A DNA stretch of 64,000 nucleotides from Candidatus Gastranaerophilales bacterium (GTDB taxonomy: Bacteria > Cyanobacteriota > Vampirovibrionia > Gastranaerophilales > Gastranaerophilaceae), in NCBI GenBank assembly GCA_944323725.1, contig CALUTP010000041.1:1-64000 (forward strand). Direction: 5' to 3'. The notes below the pieces were generated by a model. That model saw only the letters and a program-made list of their open reading frames with translations, did not search any database and was not told where the DNA came from. The first letter of the stretch is position 1; the number at the start of each line of letters is the position of its first letter. Made by a program: the position numbers and the translations under genes. Below are positions 55,715 to 64,000 of this stretch, in pieces.

Positions 55715-57072
55715 ACAGTGCCTTCTTTCGAATCTTTTAAAACAATTCCTAAATCATCTAAAGCAACTCTGATTTTATCTGCAACATCCCAATTTTTAGC
55801 ATCACGAGCTTCTTTTCTATATGCGATTATTTCGTCCATAGAATAAAAACTTTTTCCTAACTTTTCAGAAACAACATTTACTGCATTAGCCAACTCTTCT
55901 TCCGACAAAGTAGCTTTTTCAAAAGAAAAACCAAGAACACTTGCGAGCTTAAATAAAATTGTAAATGCATCTTTATCATCTTTGTTTGCCTTATTAGCCA
56001 ATTCAAATAAAACAGCAAGAGCCTTAGATGTATTTAAGTCATCATCCATAGCCTCGACAAACTTAGCATACTCTTCAGTTTTTGTAATATCCAAGTCTTC
56101 GTTAATTTTTGTACGTTTCGCATTAAGCATTCTTTTTATACCTGCCTGAGCTGATGAAAGTGCTTCATCAGAAAACTCAACAGGCATTCTGTAATGGTTT
56201 GTCAAAATAAAGAAACGAATTGTATTTGCATCATATTTTTTAAGCAAATCATCAATTGTCAAAAAGTTTCCTAAAGATTTTGACATTTTTTCTTTATTAA
56301 TAGTAACAAAACCATTGTGAAGCCAGTAATTCACAAACTTACAGCCATTAGCACACTCAGATTGAGCAATTTCGTTTTCATGGTGAGGGAAAATCAAATC
56401 AGCACCACCTGCGTGGATATCAATAGTTTTTCCAAGATATTTACGGCTCATAGCTGAACATTCAATATGCCACCCAGGACGTCCTACACCCCAAGGACTT
56501 TTATAACCGAATTTTTCATCTTTTTTCCATAAGGCAAAATCAAGCGGATCTTCCTTATACTCACCCACCTCAATTCTTGCACCGCTTTCAAGCTGATCTA
56601 TAGGTTGTTTTGAAAGATAGCCGTAACGAGGGAATTTTTTTACTCTGAAATATACATCCCCGTCAGCTTCATAAGCATAACCATTTTTAATTAAATCTTT
56701 TACAATCGAAATCATCTCACCTAAAGTCTTTGTCGCAAAAGGTTCAATATCAGGTTTTAGAGTATTTAAAGCTTTCATTGAGCCCTCAAATTGCTTATAC
56801 CAATATTGAGAGACTTCTTCAGGAGTTTTATTTTCTTTTTCAGCTTTTTTCAAAATTTTATCATCTACATCAGTTACATTACGACAATAAGTCACGTCAT
56901 AACCTTTAAATTTCAAATATCTGTATAAAACATCCCAAGTAATATAACATCTTGCATGTCCCAAATGAGCGTAATCATATACAGTAGGCCCGCATACATA
57001 CATTTTTACTTTATTATCTTCAATAGGTGTAAACTCTTCAATGGTGTTAGAATATGAATTATGTAATTTCAT
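55699..57072 (-). CDS. cysS: cysteinyl-tRNA synthetase
   Basis: Charges tRNA-Cys; 457 residues from ATG 57072, placed 9 bases after GAGGG (an ATG at 57081 abuts that SD). Class I motifs: zinc-binding Cys in [20 protein letters not shown] with HIGH-type HLGH, a Cys in HIECSAMS, and KMSKSLGN (KMSKS). C-terminal DALR-type helices follow. First gene of the run with spoIID, murJ and tsaC. Confidence 0.96.
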   Translation of the reverse strand: MKLHNSYSNTIEEFTPIEDNKVKMYVCGPTVYDYAHLGHARCYITWDVLYRYLKFKGYDVTYCRNVTDVDDKILKKAEKENKTPEEVSQYWYKQFEGSMKALNTLKPDIEPFATKTLGEMISIVKDLIKNGYAYEADGDVYFRVKKFPRYGYLSKQPIDQLESGARIEVGEYKEDPLDFALWKKDEKFGYKSPWGVGRPGWHIECSAMSRKYLGKTIDIHAGGADLIFPHHENEIAQSECANGCKFVNYWLHNGFVTINKEKMSKSLGNFLTIDDLLKKYDANTIRFFILTNHYRMPVEFSDEALSSAQAGIKRMLNAKRTKINEDLDITKTEEYAKFVEAMDDDLNTSKALAVLFELANKANKDDKDAFTILFKLASVLGFSFEKATLSEEELANAVNVVSEKLGKSFYSMDEIIAYRKEARDAKNWDVADKIRVALDDLGIVLKDSKEGTVWEVK

Positions 57073-57116
57073 TAAAATCATCCCTCGCTTTTGATTTTAT
57101 TTTAACATGAAAAAAT

Positions 57117-57145
57117 ATTTTAACTTGATTTTATATTTTTTGCAA
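57117..57145 (-). promoter_or_regulatory. promoter of the cysS operon
   Basis: TTGCAA, 17-base spacer, TAAAAT on the minus strand, about 45 bases before the cysS start. Confidence 0.5.
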
Positions 57146-57253
57146 AACTAAAAATCTTAAATAAAACCGAAACACAAGTATTTGCGAAATGTATCACATT
57201 CCATACAGTTTTAATAAACCTTGTAAATAAAGCAGAAAAAATAGAAAACATTC

Positions 57254-57282
57254 TTGTCGTAAGTTTTTTTTCATGTTAGCAT
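57254..57282 (+). promoter_or_regulatory. promoter of the nusB operon
   Basis: TTGTCG, 17-base spacer, TAGCAT; 35 bases before the nusB ATG. Confidence 0.5.
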
Positions 57283-57317
57283 TGGCTTGTGTAGATAAAA
57301 TTATGTGAGGAAAAATT

Positions 57318-57977
57318 ATGCAAGCCCGTAGAGCAGCCAGAGAATTGGCATTTATCCTATTTTCACAATTTGATAAAAAAATTACTAATTACTCAAGACA
57401 AGACCTTGAAGATATTATATTAAAATCAGTAAGAATTTTAACAAGCAACGCAAGTGATGAATTAAAGATTACAGTAGGTGCACTTGTTGAAATGAAAGAC
57501 CAAATTGACACATATGAAGCAGAACATGAAACAAACTTAAATAGACCGCTTGATGTTTCTAACGTACCAGTTCCGCTTCCTATGACTTCTGATATGTCAG
57601 GTAGAATTAATGAAATGATTGATATCGCAGAAAAAGCTCTTTTAGCTTTAGAGATTGCAGAATTCACAACATTAGATTCTCAAAATGAAGTCAAAGAATA
57701 CGCAATCCGCATTGCAGAATTTTTCCAAAAATATCATACAGAAATTGATGATATGATTAAACGCCACTCAAAAAATTGGGATTTTGGACGTTTAGTAAAA
57801 ATGGACAAAGATATTTTAAGAATAGCTATAGTGGAATTGCTCTATATGAAAGATGCTCCAATGAAAGTTGTAGTTGATGAAGCTTTGGAACTTGCTAAAA
57901 AATATTCAACAGATGACAGTTCATCATTTATTAATGGAGTACTTGCAAAAATAATTGTTGAAAACGGACTTAAGTAA
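57318..57977 (+). CDS. nusB: transcription antitermination factor NusB
   Basis: Binds boxA RNA with NusE in rRNA antitermination. 219 residues, longer than E. coli NusB (139) because of a central insertion (about 70-120). N-terminal ARRAARELAFILFSQFD and the C-terminal part MDKDILRIAIVELLYMKDAP, DEALELAKKYSTDDSSSFINGVL are typical. GAGG before the ATG. ftsY follows after 2 bases. Confidence 0.93.
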   Translation: MQARRAARELAFILFSQFDKKITNYSRQDLEDIILKSVRILTSNASDELKITVGALVEMKDQIDTYEAEHETNLNRPLDVSNVPVPLPMTSDMSGRINEMIDIAEKALLALEIAEFTTLDSQNEVKEYAIRIAEFFQKYHTEIDDMIKRHSKNWDFGRLVKMDKDILRIAIVELLYMKDAPMKVVVDEALELAKKYSTDDSSSFINGVLAKIIVENGLK

Positions 57978-57979
57978 TA

Positions 57980-58894
57980 ATGTTTAAATTCTTCTCAGAT
58001 GGATTTAATAACCTTAAAAAAGCTGTTTCTAACACAGCTCAAGCTCTTGTTGGCAATGTAGTAGATACAGTTGCTCAGGAAGAAGAATTTTCCGAATTTG
58101 TGCTAGAAGATATGGAAGATTTATTAATTGGTGCTGATTTAGGAGTAAATTATGCTTCTGAACTAGTTGATAGACTCCGAGGGCAATCTAAAATCAAACC
58201 ATCAGAAGTTAAAAATTACCTGAGAAATGAATTTCTAAAAACATTGCAAGACGCAGGGAATAATGAATTAAATTATATTCCAAATACTTTAAATATTTAT
58301 TTTATAACCGGAGTAAACGGAGCTGGAAAAACTACATTAATAGGAAAACTTGCATACAAATTCAAGACTCAGGGGAAAAAAGTTCTTATAGCAGCAGGAG
58401 ACACCTTTAGAGCTGCAGCTGAGGAGCAATTGGACATCTGGTCAAAAAGAGCTGGTGCATCAATCGTTAGACACGACAAGGCTGATCCAGCATCTGTTGT
58501 ATATGAAGCTATTCAAAAAGCAAAGTCTGAAAACTATGATGTAGTGCTTGTTGATACAGCAGGTAGGCTTCAGAATAAATTTAATCTAATGGAAGAACTT
58601 GCTAAAATTAAAAATGTAATCGACAAAAATGCAGGAGAAAATCTTCGGGAATGTATGCTAGTTTTAGATGCAAATACCGGACAAAATGGATTACAACAGG
58701 CAAAGGTCTTCACAGAAGCTGTAAATATAACATCTGTAGCACTCACAAAACTTGACGGTTCAGCTAAAGGCGCTATTGTCCTAGCTGTTGCAAAAGAAAT
58801 GAAACTTCCAGTCAAACTTGTAGGTGTTGGCGAGAAAATAGAAGATTTAAAAGATTTTAATTCTGAAGAATTTATAGAGGCAATTTTTAATTAA
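57980..58894 (+). CDS. ftsY: signal recognition particle receptor FtsY
   Basis: GTPase receptor that brings SRP-ribosome complexes to the membrane. 304 residues: the NG domain only, without the long acidic A domain. G-motifs: GVNGAGKTTLIGKLA (G1), DTFRAAAEEQL (G2), DTAGRLQNKFNLMEEL (G3), TKLDGSAKGAI (G4). An N-terminal amphipathic helix (MFKFFSDGFNNLKKAVS) may bind lipid. Its stop overlaps the start of the peptidase gene by 1 base. Confidence 0.96.
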   Translation: MFKFFSDGFNNLKKAVSNTAQALVGNVVDTVAQEEEFSEFVLEDMEDLLIGADLGVNYASELVDRLRGQSKIKPSEVKNYLRNEFLKTLQDAGNNELNYIPNTLNIYFITGVNGAGKTTLIGKLAYKFKTQGKKVLIAAGDTFRAAAEEQLDIWSKRAGASIVRHDKADPASVVYEAIQKAKSENYDVVLVDTAGRLQNKFNLMEELAKIKNVIDKNAGENLRECMLVLDANTGQNGLQQAKVFTEAVNITSVALTKLDGSAKGAIVLAVAKEMKLPVKLVGVGEKIEDLKDFNSEEFIEAIFN

Positions 58895-59511
58895 TGAAAA
58901 TTTTAGAAAAAACTTTTTCAAAAAACGGAGCAGAAATAACATTACTAGGTTCAGAAAACTCAAAAAATATACTTGTAATAGGAGTTTTTCATGGAGATGA
59001 GCCTCAAGGAAAATTTCTGATTGAAAATTATATAAAAAATAATAAAAGTAAATTACTTTTTATTCCTTGCCTTAACCCCGATGGAATAAATTCTAATACC
59101 CGTACTAATGCAAATGGAGTTGATTTAAATAGAAATTTTCCAACTAATAACTGGGAACTTACAGAAAAAAATGAATTTTACGGTGGAGATACTCCTGCAA
59201 GCGAAAATGAAACGAAATTTTTAGTAGAAATAATAGACAAATATAAACCCAAAATAATATTAACACTCCATGCTCCTTTTAAAGTTGTAAACTATGATGG
59301 AGATGCAAAAAATATCTGTGAAAAAATTTCTAAAATAATTAACTACCCTGTTGAAGCAAATATTGGCTACCCAACTCCAGGTAGTTTTGGAACATATTCT
59401 GGTATAGAGAACCATATCCCGACAATCACACTTGAACTTGATGAAAAATGCCCTATTGAAGATTTAATTACCCCTGTTAATAATATTTTTCAACTGCTAG
59501 AGAATTATTAA
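58894..59511 (+). CDS. M14-family zinc carboxypeptidase (MpaA-like)
   Basis: 205 residues. Zinc ligands HGDE (about residue 32-35) and His in LTLHAPF (about 126), substrate segment NANGVDLNRNFP, catalytic Glu in TLELDE (about 186). The family includes MpaA, which cuts gamma-D-Glu-diaminopimelate in murein peptides for recycling; that role is likely because there is no signal peptide. Overlaps ftsY by 1 base (TAATG). Confidence 0.85.
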   Translation: MKILEKTFSKNGAEITLLGSENSKNILVIGVFHGDEPQGKFLIENYIKNNKSKLLFIPCLNPDGINSNTRTNANGVDLNRNFPTNNWELTEKNEFYGGDTPASENETKFLVEIIDKYKPKIILTLHAPFKVVNYDGDAKNICEKISKIINYPVEANIGYPTPGSFGTYSGIENHIPTITLELDEKCPIEDLITPVNNIFQLLENY

Positions 59512-59563
59512 GATTGTAACGATTTTACTTAAATGCTGAAATTTAGGTAATTTGCTCGTTTTT

Positions 59564-59585
59564 ATTTAAGTAAGAGAACTTAAAT
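59564..59585. promoter_or_regulatory. inverted repeat upstream of the 153-residue gene
   Basis: ATTTAAGT-AAGAGA-ACTTAAAT, perfect 8-base arms. A third copy of ACTTAAAT lies at 59527-59534. Possible operator or start of a leader hairpin. Confidence 0.3.
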
Positions 59586-59605
59586 AATAAGAGGAGTAGA
59601 AAAAT

Positions 59606-60067
59606 ATGACATTTGGTATCAATGGTGTGAATGGTGTACAACAAACAAGAGCCACTCAAGCAACAGGTTATACACACAATAATGGTAAAATAGGAACTAT
59701 TCCTATAGGCCAAAAAACTGAATTACACAGTCAACAGCAAGCATTAAAAAACTTTACAGATGAAGTTAAAGCCGGAAATGTAAAATATGAAGAACCAAAC
59801 TGGTTTTTAAAACTTTTAGGTGCAGAAAATAATTTTACAATCACACTTGACGATAAAAATACCACTCTAGGCGATATAAAAATGATGTATAACCTTCCTG
59901 ACGGTACAATGTATCAAAATATAAGGGATGATTACGGCGGAAACAGAGATTTATATAAAGTACCTATAGGCCCAGATGATAAACCTTATGTAGTAATCAA
60001 TTCAAAAGACTTAAGTACCGCAACTGGAATTTCAGAAGAAAATTTAAAGGCAATGGTTCAAGAATAA
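59606..60067 (+). CDS. hypothetical protein of 153 residues
   Basis: No signal peptide. Gly/Thr/Asn-rich N-terminus (MTFGINGVNGVQQTRATQAT), then NWFLKLLGAENNFTITLDDK and PDGTMYQNIRDDYGGNRDLYK. Ends in a helix. GAGG before the ATG and a terminator right after. Similar in style to other cytoplasmic-looking, non-signal proteins of the window. Not recognised. Confidence 0.65.
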   Translation: MTFGINGVNGVQQTRATQATGYTHNNGKIGTIPIGQKTELHSQQQALKNFTDEVKAGNVKYEEPNWFLKLLGAENNFTITLDDKNTTLGDIKMMYNLPDGTMYQNIRDDYGGNRDLYKVPIGPDDKPYVVINSKDLSTATGISEENLKAMVQE

Positions 60068-60068
60068 T

Positions 60069-60104
60069 AAAAAAAGACCTCTATAAATATAGAGGTCTTT
60101 TTTT
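60069..60104. terminator. bidirectional terminator
   Basis: AAAAAAGACCTCTAT and ATAGAGGTCTTTTTT, 15-bp stem. Follows the 153-residue gene; the GGGtGRT gene ends 26 bases further on the other strand. Confidence 0.88.
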
Positions 60105-60129
60105 ATTTCAATAGTTTAAAATGTTAAAA

Positions 60130-61134
60130 CTATTTATTCAAAGCCCCAGCTACAGCTACAGCTACAGCAACAGTTGCTCCAACCATAGGATTATTACCCA
60201 TGCCGATAATACCCATCATTTCTACGTGAGCAGGAACTGATGAAGAACCAGCAAATTGAGCATCACCATGCATTCTGCCCATAGTATCAGTCATACCATA
60301 AGAAGCAGGACCTGCTGCAACATTATCAGGGTGAAGAGTTCTTCCTGTTCCACCACCTGATGCTACTGAGAAGTATTTTCTATCATTTTCAAAACACCAT
60401 TTTTTATAAGTACCAGCTACTGGGTGTTGGAAACGAGTAGGGTTAGTTGAGTTACCAGTAATAGATACATCAACACCTTCATGAATCATAATTGCAACAC
60501 CTTCTGATACATCATCAGCTCCGTAACATTTTACTTTTGCTCTTTCTCCATCTGAGAATGGCTGTTCTTTAACGATTTTTAATTCGCCAGTTTTATAATC
60601 ATATTTAGTTTCAACTGATGTAAAACCGTTAATTCTTGAAATGATATAAGCAGCATCTTTACCAAGACCATTCAAGATAACTCTTAGAGGTTCTTTTCTA
60701 ACTTTATTAGCATTTCTTGCAATACCTATTGCACCTTCAGCAGCTGCAAAAGATTCATGACCTGCTAAGAAGCAGAAACATTTTGTTTCTTCTCTTAAGA
60801 GCATAGCTGCTAAGTTACCATGACCTAGACCAACTTTTCTAGTATCACCAACTGAACCTGGTACACAAAATGCTTGTAGGCCTTCACCAATTAAACTAGC
60901 TGCTTCAGCTGCATCTTTTGCACCCTTTTGAATTGCAATAGCTGCACCAAGTGTATATGCCCAAACAGCATTTTCAAATGCGATAGGCTGAATACCTTTA
61001 ACGATTTCATCTACATTAACGCCCTTAGAATCACATAATGCTTTTGCATCTTCTAAAGACTTAAAACCATATTCAGGCAATATTTTATTTAATTTAGCCT
61101 GACGTCTGTCTTGTCCTTCAAATTTTATAGCCAT
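60130..61134 (-). CDS. GGGtGRT family protein
   Basis: 334 residues. The name-giving motif GGGTGRTLHPDNVAAGP is present, with LAGHESFAAAEGAIGIARNANK, MGRMHGDAQFAGSSSVPAH and an Ala/Val C-terminus. The family is widespread in clostridia and other anaerobes, always near a NifU-like protein, and its function is not established to my knowledge. Here it lies 75 bases behind the NifU-like gene. Preceded by AAAGGA. No signal peptide. Confidence 0.88.
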   Translation of the reverse strand: MAIKFEGQDRRQAKLNKILPEYGFKSLEDAKALCDSKGVNVDEIVKGIQPIAFENAVWAYTLGAAIAIQKGAKDAAEAASLIGEGLQAFCVPGSVGDTRKVGLGHGNLAAMLLREETKCFCFLAGHESFAAAEGAIGIARNANKVRKEPLRVILNGLGKDAAYIISRINGFTSVETKYDYKTGELKIVKEQPFSDGERAKVKCYGADDVSEGVAIMIHEGVDVSITGNSTNPTRFQHPVAGTYKKWCFENDRKYFSVASGGGTGRTLHPDNVAAGPASYGMTDTMGRMHGDAQFAGSSSVPAHVEMMGIIGMGNNPMVGATVAVAVAVAGALNK

Positions 61135-61209
61135 TTTTTATTCCTTTTATTTTTATTTAACTACTTTTTCTAATTGTTTATCAAAACTTTGAATACTTAT
61201 ATCGGATAA

Positions 61210-61914
61210 TTATTCAACTCTAGGATCGATTTTCTTAACAGCTTCTGCGAATCTACCGTAAGTACCAGTGAATTTTTCCAAAGCTTCTTTTGGATCCATT
61301 CCTTTTTTAACAGCTTCCATAAATTTACCCAAATGAACAAATTTATATCCAATGATTTCGTTATTCTTATCTAGACCAAGTTCAAGAACATAACCTTCTG
61401 CAACTTCAAGGTATCTAGGGCCTTTTTGTTTAGTTGAGAAAATAGTACCTACTTGAGATCTAAGACCTTTACCTAAATCTTCAAGACCAGCACCAACAGG
61501 AAGACCACCTTCAGAGAATGCTGTTTGAGTTCTTCCATAAACTATTTGAAGGAACAACTCTCTCATTGCCACATTAATAGCATCACAAACTAAGTCTGTA
61601 TTAAGCGCTTCAAGAAGAGTTTTTCCAGGAAGAATTTCAGCAGCCATTGCAGCTGAGTGAGTCATACCTGAACAACCCAATGTTTCAACAAGAGCTTCTT
61701 GAATAATACCATCTTTAACATTAAGGGTTAATTTACAAGTACCCTGTTGAGGTGCACAACAGCCACAACCATGAGTAAGCCCTGAAATATCTTTAATTTC
61801 TTTTGCCTTTGTCCATTCACCCTCTTGAGGAATTGGAGCAGGCTCACCTTTAACACCGCGTTTGACGCAGCACATTTCTTCTACTTCTTTTGTAATTTGT
61901 ATACGATCCAACAT
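61210..61914 (-). CDS. NifU-like iron-sulfur scaffold protein
   Basis: 234 residues. Cys-rich N-terminus (EEMCCVKRG), HGCGCCAPQQGTC (about 49-61), then the NifU-type segment VETLGCSGMTHSAAMAAEIL with a cluster Cys and a further Cys in DLVCDAIN. This resembles the NifU/IscU N-terminal scaffold, but with extra N-terminal cysteines. A near-consensus promoter drives it. Probably assembles or transfers an Fe-S cluster for the GGGtGRT protein; that is inference from the constant pairing. Confidence 0.85.
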   Translation of the reverse strand: MLDRIQITKEVEEMCCVKRGVKGEPAPIPQEGEWTKAKEIKDISGLTHGCGCCAPQQGTCKLTLNVKDGIIQEALVETLGCSGMTHSAAMAAEILPGKTLLEALNTDLVCDAINVAMRELFLQIVYGRTQTAFSEGGLPVGAGLEDLGKGLRSQVGTIFSTKQKGPRYLEVAEGYVLELGLDKNNEIIGYKFVHLGKFMEAVKKGMDPKEALEKFTGTYGRFAEAVKKIDPRVE

Positions 61915-61947
61915 TTTTCTATACTCCCTTCGGTTATATACAACTAG

Positions 61948-61976
61948 ATTGTACGTTGCTAAAAGGGTGATGTCAA
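61948..61976 (-). promoter_or_regulatory. strong promoter of the NifU-like/GGGtGRT pair
   Basis: TTGACA, 17-base spacer, TACAAT on the minus strand; the best -35/-10 match I noticed in the window. Confidence 0.8.
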
Positions 61977-61994
61977 GGAGTTAAAAGGCATGTA

Positions 61995-63026
61995 TTAGGC
62001 AGTTTTACGGGTAAAATTATAGACATTCTGCATTACTTCTGATGTTCTAAAGTTTTTAGCGAGCTCAGATAGTTTTTTATGTAAATCCTCTTTTGCTTTT
62101 GGAATAACTTCGTCAAAAATATTTTTAATTTTATTCAAATTATCCTGAGCAAAATCATACGTTTCCTGTTCTTCTTCAAATAAATCATTGACTTTAAGTT
62201 TTTTATATCCTGCAAAGAAACCTTCACCCATATCATACCCAAAGTCATATTTTGTAACTTTTGCTTTCTCTGTGTTAAATTCTTCTAAAGTTCCAAAATC
62301 CCGTCTTACAATACTATAGGCATCATTTACATCCATCATATTACGATTTTTAAATACATGTTCTCTTGAATTATCAACTTTTAAAGCCATTAAATCATTG
62401 ATTATAGAAATTTTTTCTCTTGCAATAGTGCCTTGATCATCCTGCGCATCAGCATTTTTCAATAGCGCTTTTCGTTGTTTTCTCAATTCAAGCCATTCAT
62501 TATCACCTTGCAATTCTATCAATTTATTTTTTACAGCTGAATAAGAATCATCGCGCATTTTTTCATATTTTTCAATACTGAAATCATCACCGGTTTTCAG
62601 AGCATCTTTAAAATCTTCAAGATCTTTAGATGAATTAAAAGTTACACCTTCTCTAACTTTTAAATCATCAGAAATATTCTCGTTAAAATCAGCAAGAATG
62701 TCCTCTTTTAATTTTTGGTACTCAGTTTTAGCTGTCTTTTTAATTTTATTCAAAGGTGATTCTAAAGAAGAATTTTTAACACCTTTTCCTTTTTTCATTT
62801 TGTTATAAATAAGTACAGACGTAGTCCCAATAACAGCAAGCCCTCCTAATCCTAATAAGAGCTTTTTAGTCTTATCATTATTTAATTTTTTATCATTTTC
62901 AGTAGTATTAGAATCTAAAGATTGTGAAACTTTTACAGCAGGCTTTTGCGGAGCTGTAATCATATAATTCATTGTTGAAAAATTTTTATTTTGACTTCCT
63001 ACAGTATTTAAAAGTGTATATGTCAT
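61995..63026 (-). CDS. hypothetical membrane-anchored protein
   Basis: 343 residues. An N-terminal polar extension of about 55 residues, one membrane helix (about 54-72, KLLLGLGGLAVIGTTSVLIY), then a long Lys/Glu-rich helical region (about 85-340) with coiled-coil character. AGAGG before the ATG. It is a single gene with an AT-rich gap of 59 bases to the amylase-family gene. Not recognised. Confidence 0.65.
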   Translation of the reverse strand: MTYTLLNTVGSQNKNFSTMNYMITAPQKPAVKVSQSLDSNTTENDKKLNNDKTKKLLLGLGGLAVIGTTSVLIYNKMKKGKGVKNSSLESPLNKIKKTAKTEYQKLKEDILADFNENISDDLKVREGVTFNSSKDLEDFKDALKTGDDFSIEKYEKMRDDSYSAVKNKLIELQGDNEWLELRKQRKALLKNADAQDDQGTIAREKISIINDLMALKVDNSREHVFKNRNMMDVNDAYSIVRRDFGTLEEFNTEKAKVTKYDFGYDMGEGFFAGYKKLKVNDLFEEEQETYDFAQDNLNKIKNIFDEVIPKAKEDLHKKLSELAKNFRTSEVMQNVYNFTRKTA

Positions 63027-63085
63027 GATTTCCTCTACATTTCTTTAATTTTAAAAATCCGTAAAAGATTTTTTTTGCGCATTAT

Positions 63086-64000
63086 TTATTTTATAGGAAA
63101 ACTATTTAACACAAGAACTTGAATTTCACCCGGTTCTAATCTTACCGACATTTTGCCTTTGCTAGAGATTGGTGTAGTCATTGTTTTTATAACAATAACA
63201 TCTTCACTACCTTTAAAACCTGGTATTTTCACATCTGCTTCGTTATCCGAAGTGAAATTCATATTGCCTATAACAATAAAAGATTCCTTTGTATCACTTA
63301 CAGCATATGCAAAAACAGATGGATTATTAGTCTTCAACTGGATAAATTTACCTTTTGAATTTAATGTTGAAGCATATTTTTTAAACTGATTTGCGAGTTT
63401 GAAATCAGCACTTAATTCTTTATCCCCTCCTCCTGGACGTCTTGAAAAATTAAATATATCAATCTTACCACGATGTGCAAAGTAATACTCATCATCAGTA
63501 AAAGTTTTTGGAGCTTTTTTATTCGCCCAGAAATAAATATAATTATCCCCAGTATCAAAACCGTCTACATAATACGCATTAATAGGCAGTGTAGAATTAA
63601 GCCACATAATCATTTCACTATATTTTTTACCATTAATAAGTACAGGACTTAATTCATCATGGGTGGTAAAACTACCTATAACACTTTTTGACTGACCTAA
63701 TTTTTTAGTTAAAGAACGGTCTAAATTTAACTGATTAAAAAGTTCCTTAGAAGTTTTCCAATCTTTCATATTAAAGTAGCTTCCATAATATCCATCAAAT
63801 CCAGCCTGTAAAAGTTTATCATATGGCGTATATACAGCATATTCAGATACTGGATCTTTCCAAGAATTAGAAGATTCGGCAAGCCATAAAAATTGAGGAT
63901 CTCTTTTTCTAGAATATTCTATTAACTCTTTCCAGAATTTTGCTGGTTTACAATGAGCAACATCAGCTCTAATTCCATCAACTCCTAAATCCATCATATA
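63086..64000 (-). CDS. GH13 alpha-amylase-family enzyme, C-terminal part (cut by the window edge)
   Basis: The frame stays open to base 64000, so the N-terminal part with the first half of the barrel is missing. Visible GH13 regions: GIRADVAH (region II, nucleophile Asp), WLAESS (region III, acid Glu), TTHDE (region IV with Asp). A beta-sandwich C-terminal domain follows (about the last 100 residues, QFKKYASTLNSKGKF onward). It acts on alpha-glucans such as starch or glycogen; the exact reaction is not clear from this part. Confidence 0.82.
   Translation of the reverse strand, partial: YMMDLGVDGIRADVAHCKPAKFWKELIEYSRKRDPQFLWLAESSNSWKDPVSEYAVYTPYDKLLQAGFDGYYGSYFNMKDWKTSKELFNQLNLDRSLTKKLGQSKSVIGSFTTHDELSPVLINGKKYSEMIMWLNSTLPINAYYVDGFDTGDNYIYFWANKKAPKTFTDDEYYFAHRGKIDIFNFSRRPGGGDKELSADFKLANQFKKYASTLNSKGKFIQLKTNNPSVFAYAVSDTKESFIVIGNMNFTSDNEADVKIPGFKGSEDVIVIKTMTTPISSKGKMSVRLEPGEIQVLVLNSFPIK

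Noticed and set aside
60145-60172. GCTACA-like hexamer repeat near the end of the GGGtGRT gene
   Set aside because: Encodes the Ala/Val-rich C-terminus (VAVAVAVA) that suits the family; probably codon repetition with no separate function.
1-64000. tRNA genes, rRNA, CRISPR arrays, insertion sequences
   Set aside because: I looked for cloverleaf patterns, regularly spaced repeats and transposase motifs by eye and saw none; the intergenic gaps are all under about 300 bases. A tRNAscan or repeat search would settle this.

Overview
The window is about 64 kb of AT-rich bacterial chromosome, densely packed with genes on both strands. I see no rRNA, tRNA, CRISPR array, insertion sequence or prophage, and no stretch longer than about 300 bases without a gene. 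Outer-membrane proteins (a TolC-type channel, an MlaA homologue, an MlaD/Mce protein, TonB-like C-terminal domains) point to a double-membraned cell. Reverse rubrerythrin, the GGGtGRT/NifU-like pair and fermentation-type genes point to an anaerobe. The pilin-like protein (GFTLTEVLITLGIIG core) and the many LysM proteins without signal peptides fit gut Melainabacteria/Vampirovibrionia (Gastranaerophilales-like non-photosynthetic relatives of cyanobacteria). That placement is an inference from protein character, not a database result.

Layout. 0.2-6.2 kb (minus): a tripartite RND efflux operon (adaptor, pump, TolC channel) with a palindrome at its predicted promoter. 6.3-8.4 kb (minus): an MlaA domain fused to an alpha/beta hydrolase. 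8.6-15.4 kb (plus): a 2269-residue modular protein with a membrane-type region, an HExxH zincin-like segment, eight helix-turn-helix-like repeats and a toxin-like tail. 16-20 kb: small heat-shock protein, pyruvate/indolepyruvate-type decarboxylase, a LysM protein and small unknowns. 19.8-23.7 kb (minus): an undescribed five-gene cluster (von Willebrand A, FHA-like membrane protein, TonB-like protein, mini membrane protein, zinc-ribbon/TonB-like protein). 23.8-30 kb: PlsY, a large duplicated unknown protein, an EF-hand protein, purine nucleoside phosphorylase, MlaD and uracil phosphoribosyltransferase. 30-33 kb (plus): two LysM peptidoglycan hydrolases (amidase and lysozyme). 33-41 kb: asparaginase, VKOR-DsbA fusion, QueH, TPR proteins, DAHP synthase, a prepilin with a nine-G tract, and MiaB. 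42-51 kb: acyl-CoA synthetase, reverse rubrerythrin, orphan DNA methyltransferase, PiT-like transporter, MutL, MtnA and RuvC. 51-57 kb: a LysM protein, then TsaC/Sua5, MurJ, SpoIID and CysS in one overlapping minus-strand run. 57-64 kb: NusB, FtsY, an M14 peptidase, the GGGtGRT/NifU-like pair, an unknown membrane protein and the C-terminal part of a GH13 enzyme cut by the window edge.

Themes. Envelope building and remodelling dominate: efflux, MlaA/MlaD lipid traffic, MurJ, SpoIID, the amidase, the lysozyme and the M14 peptidase. Convergent genes repeatedly share one hairpin flanked by an A-run and a T-run that works as a bidirectional terminator. Many promoters have the form TTGnnn or TTTACA, a spacer of about 17, then TAnnnT. 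At least three genes (ruvC, mlaD and the small secreted protein at 19033) have the -10 box only 6-7 bases before the ATG, which suggests leaderless messages. The best candidates for undescribed biology are the giant repeat protein, the VWA/FHA/TonB-like cluster and the MlaA-hydrolase fusion.
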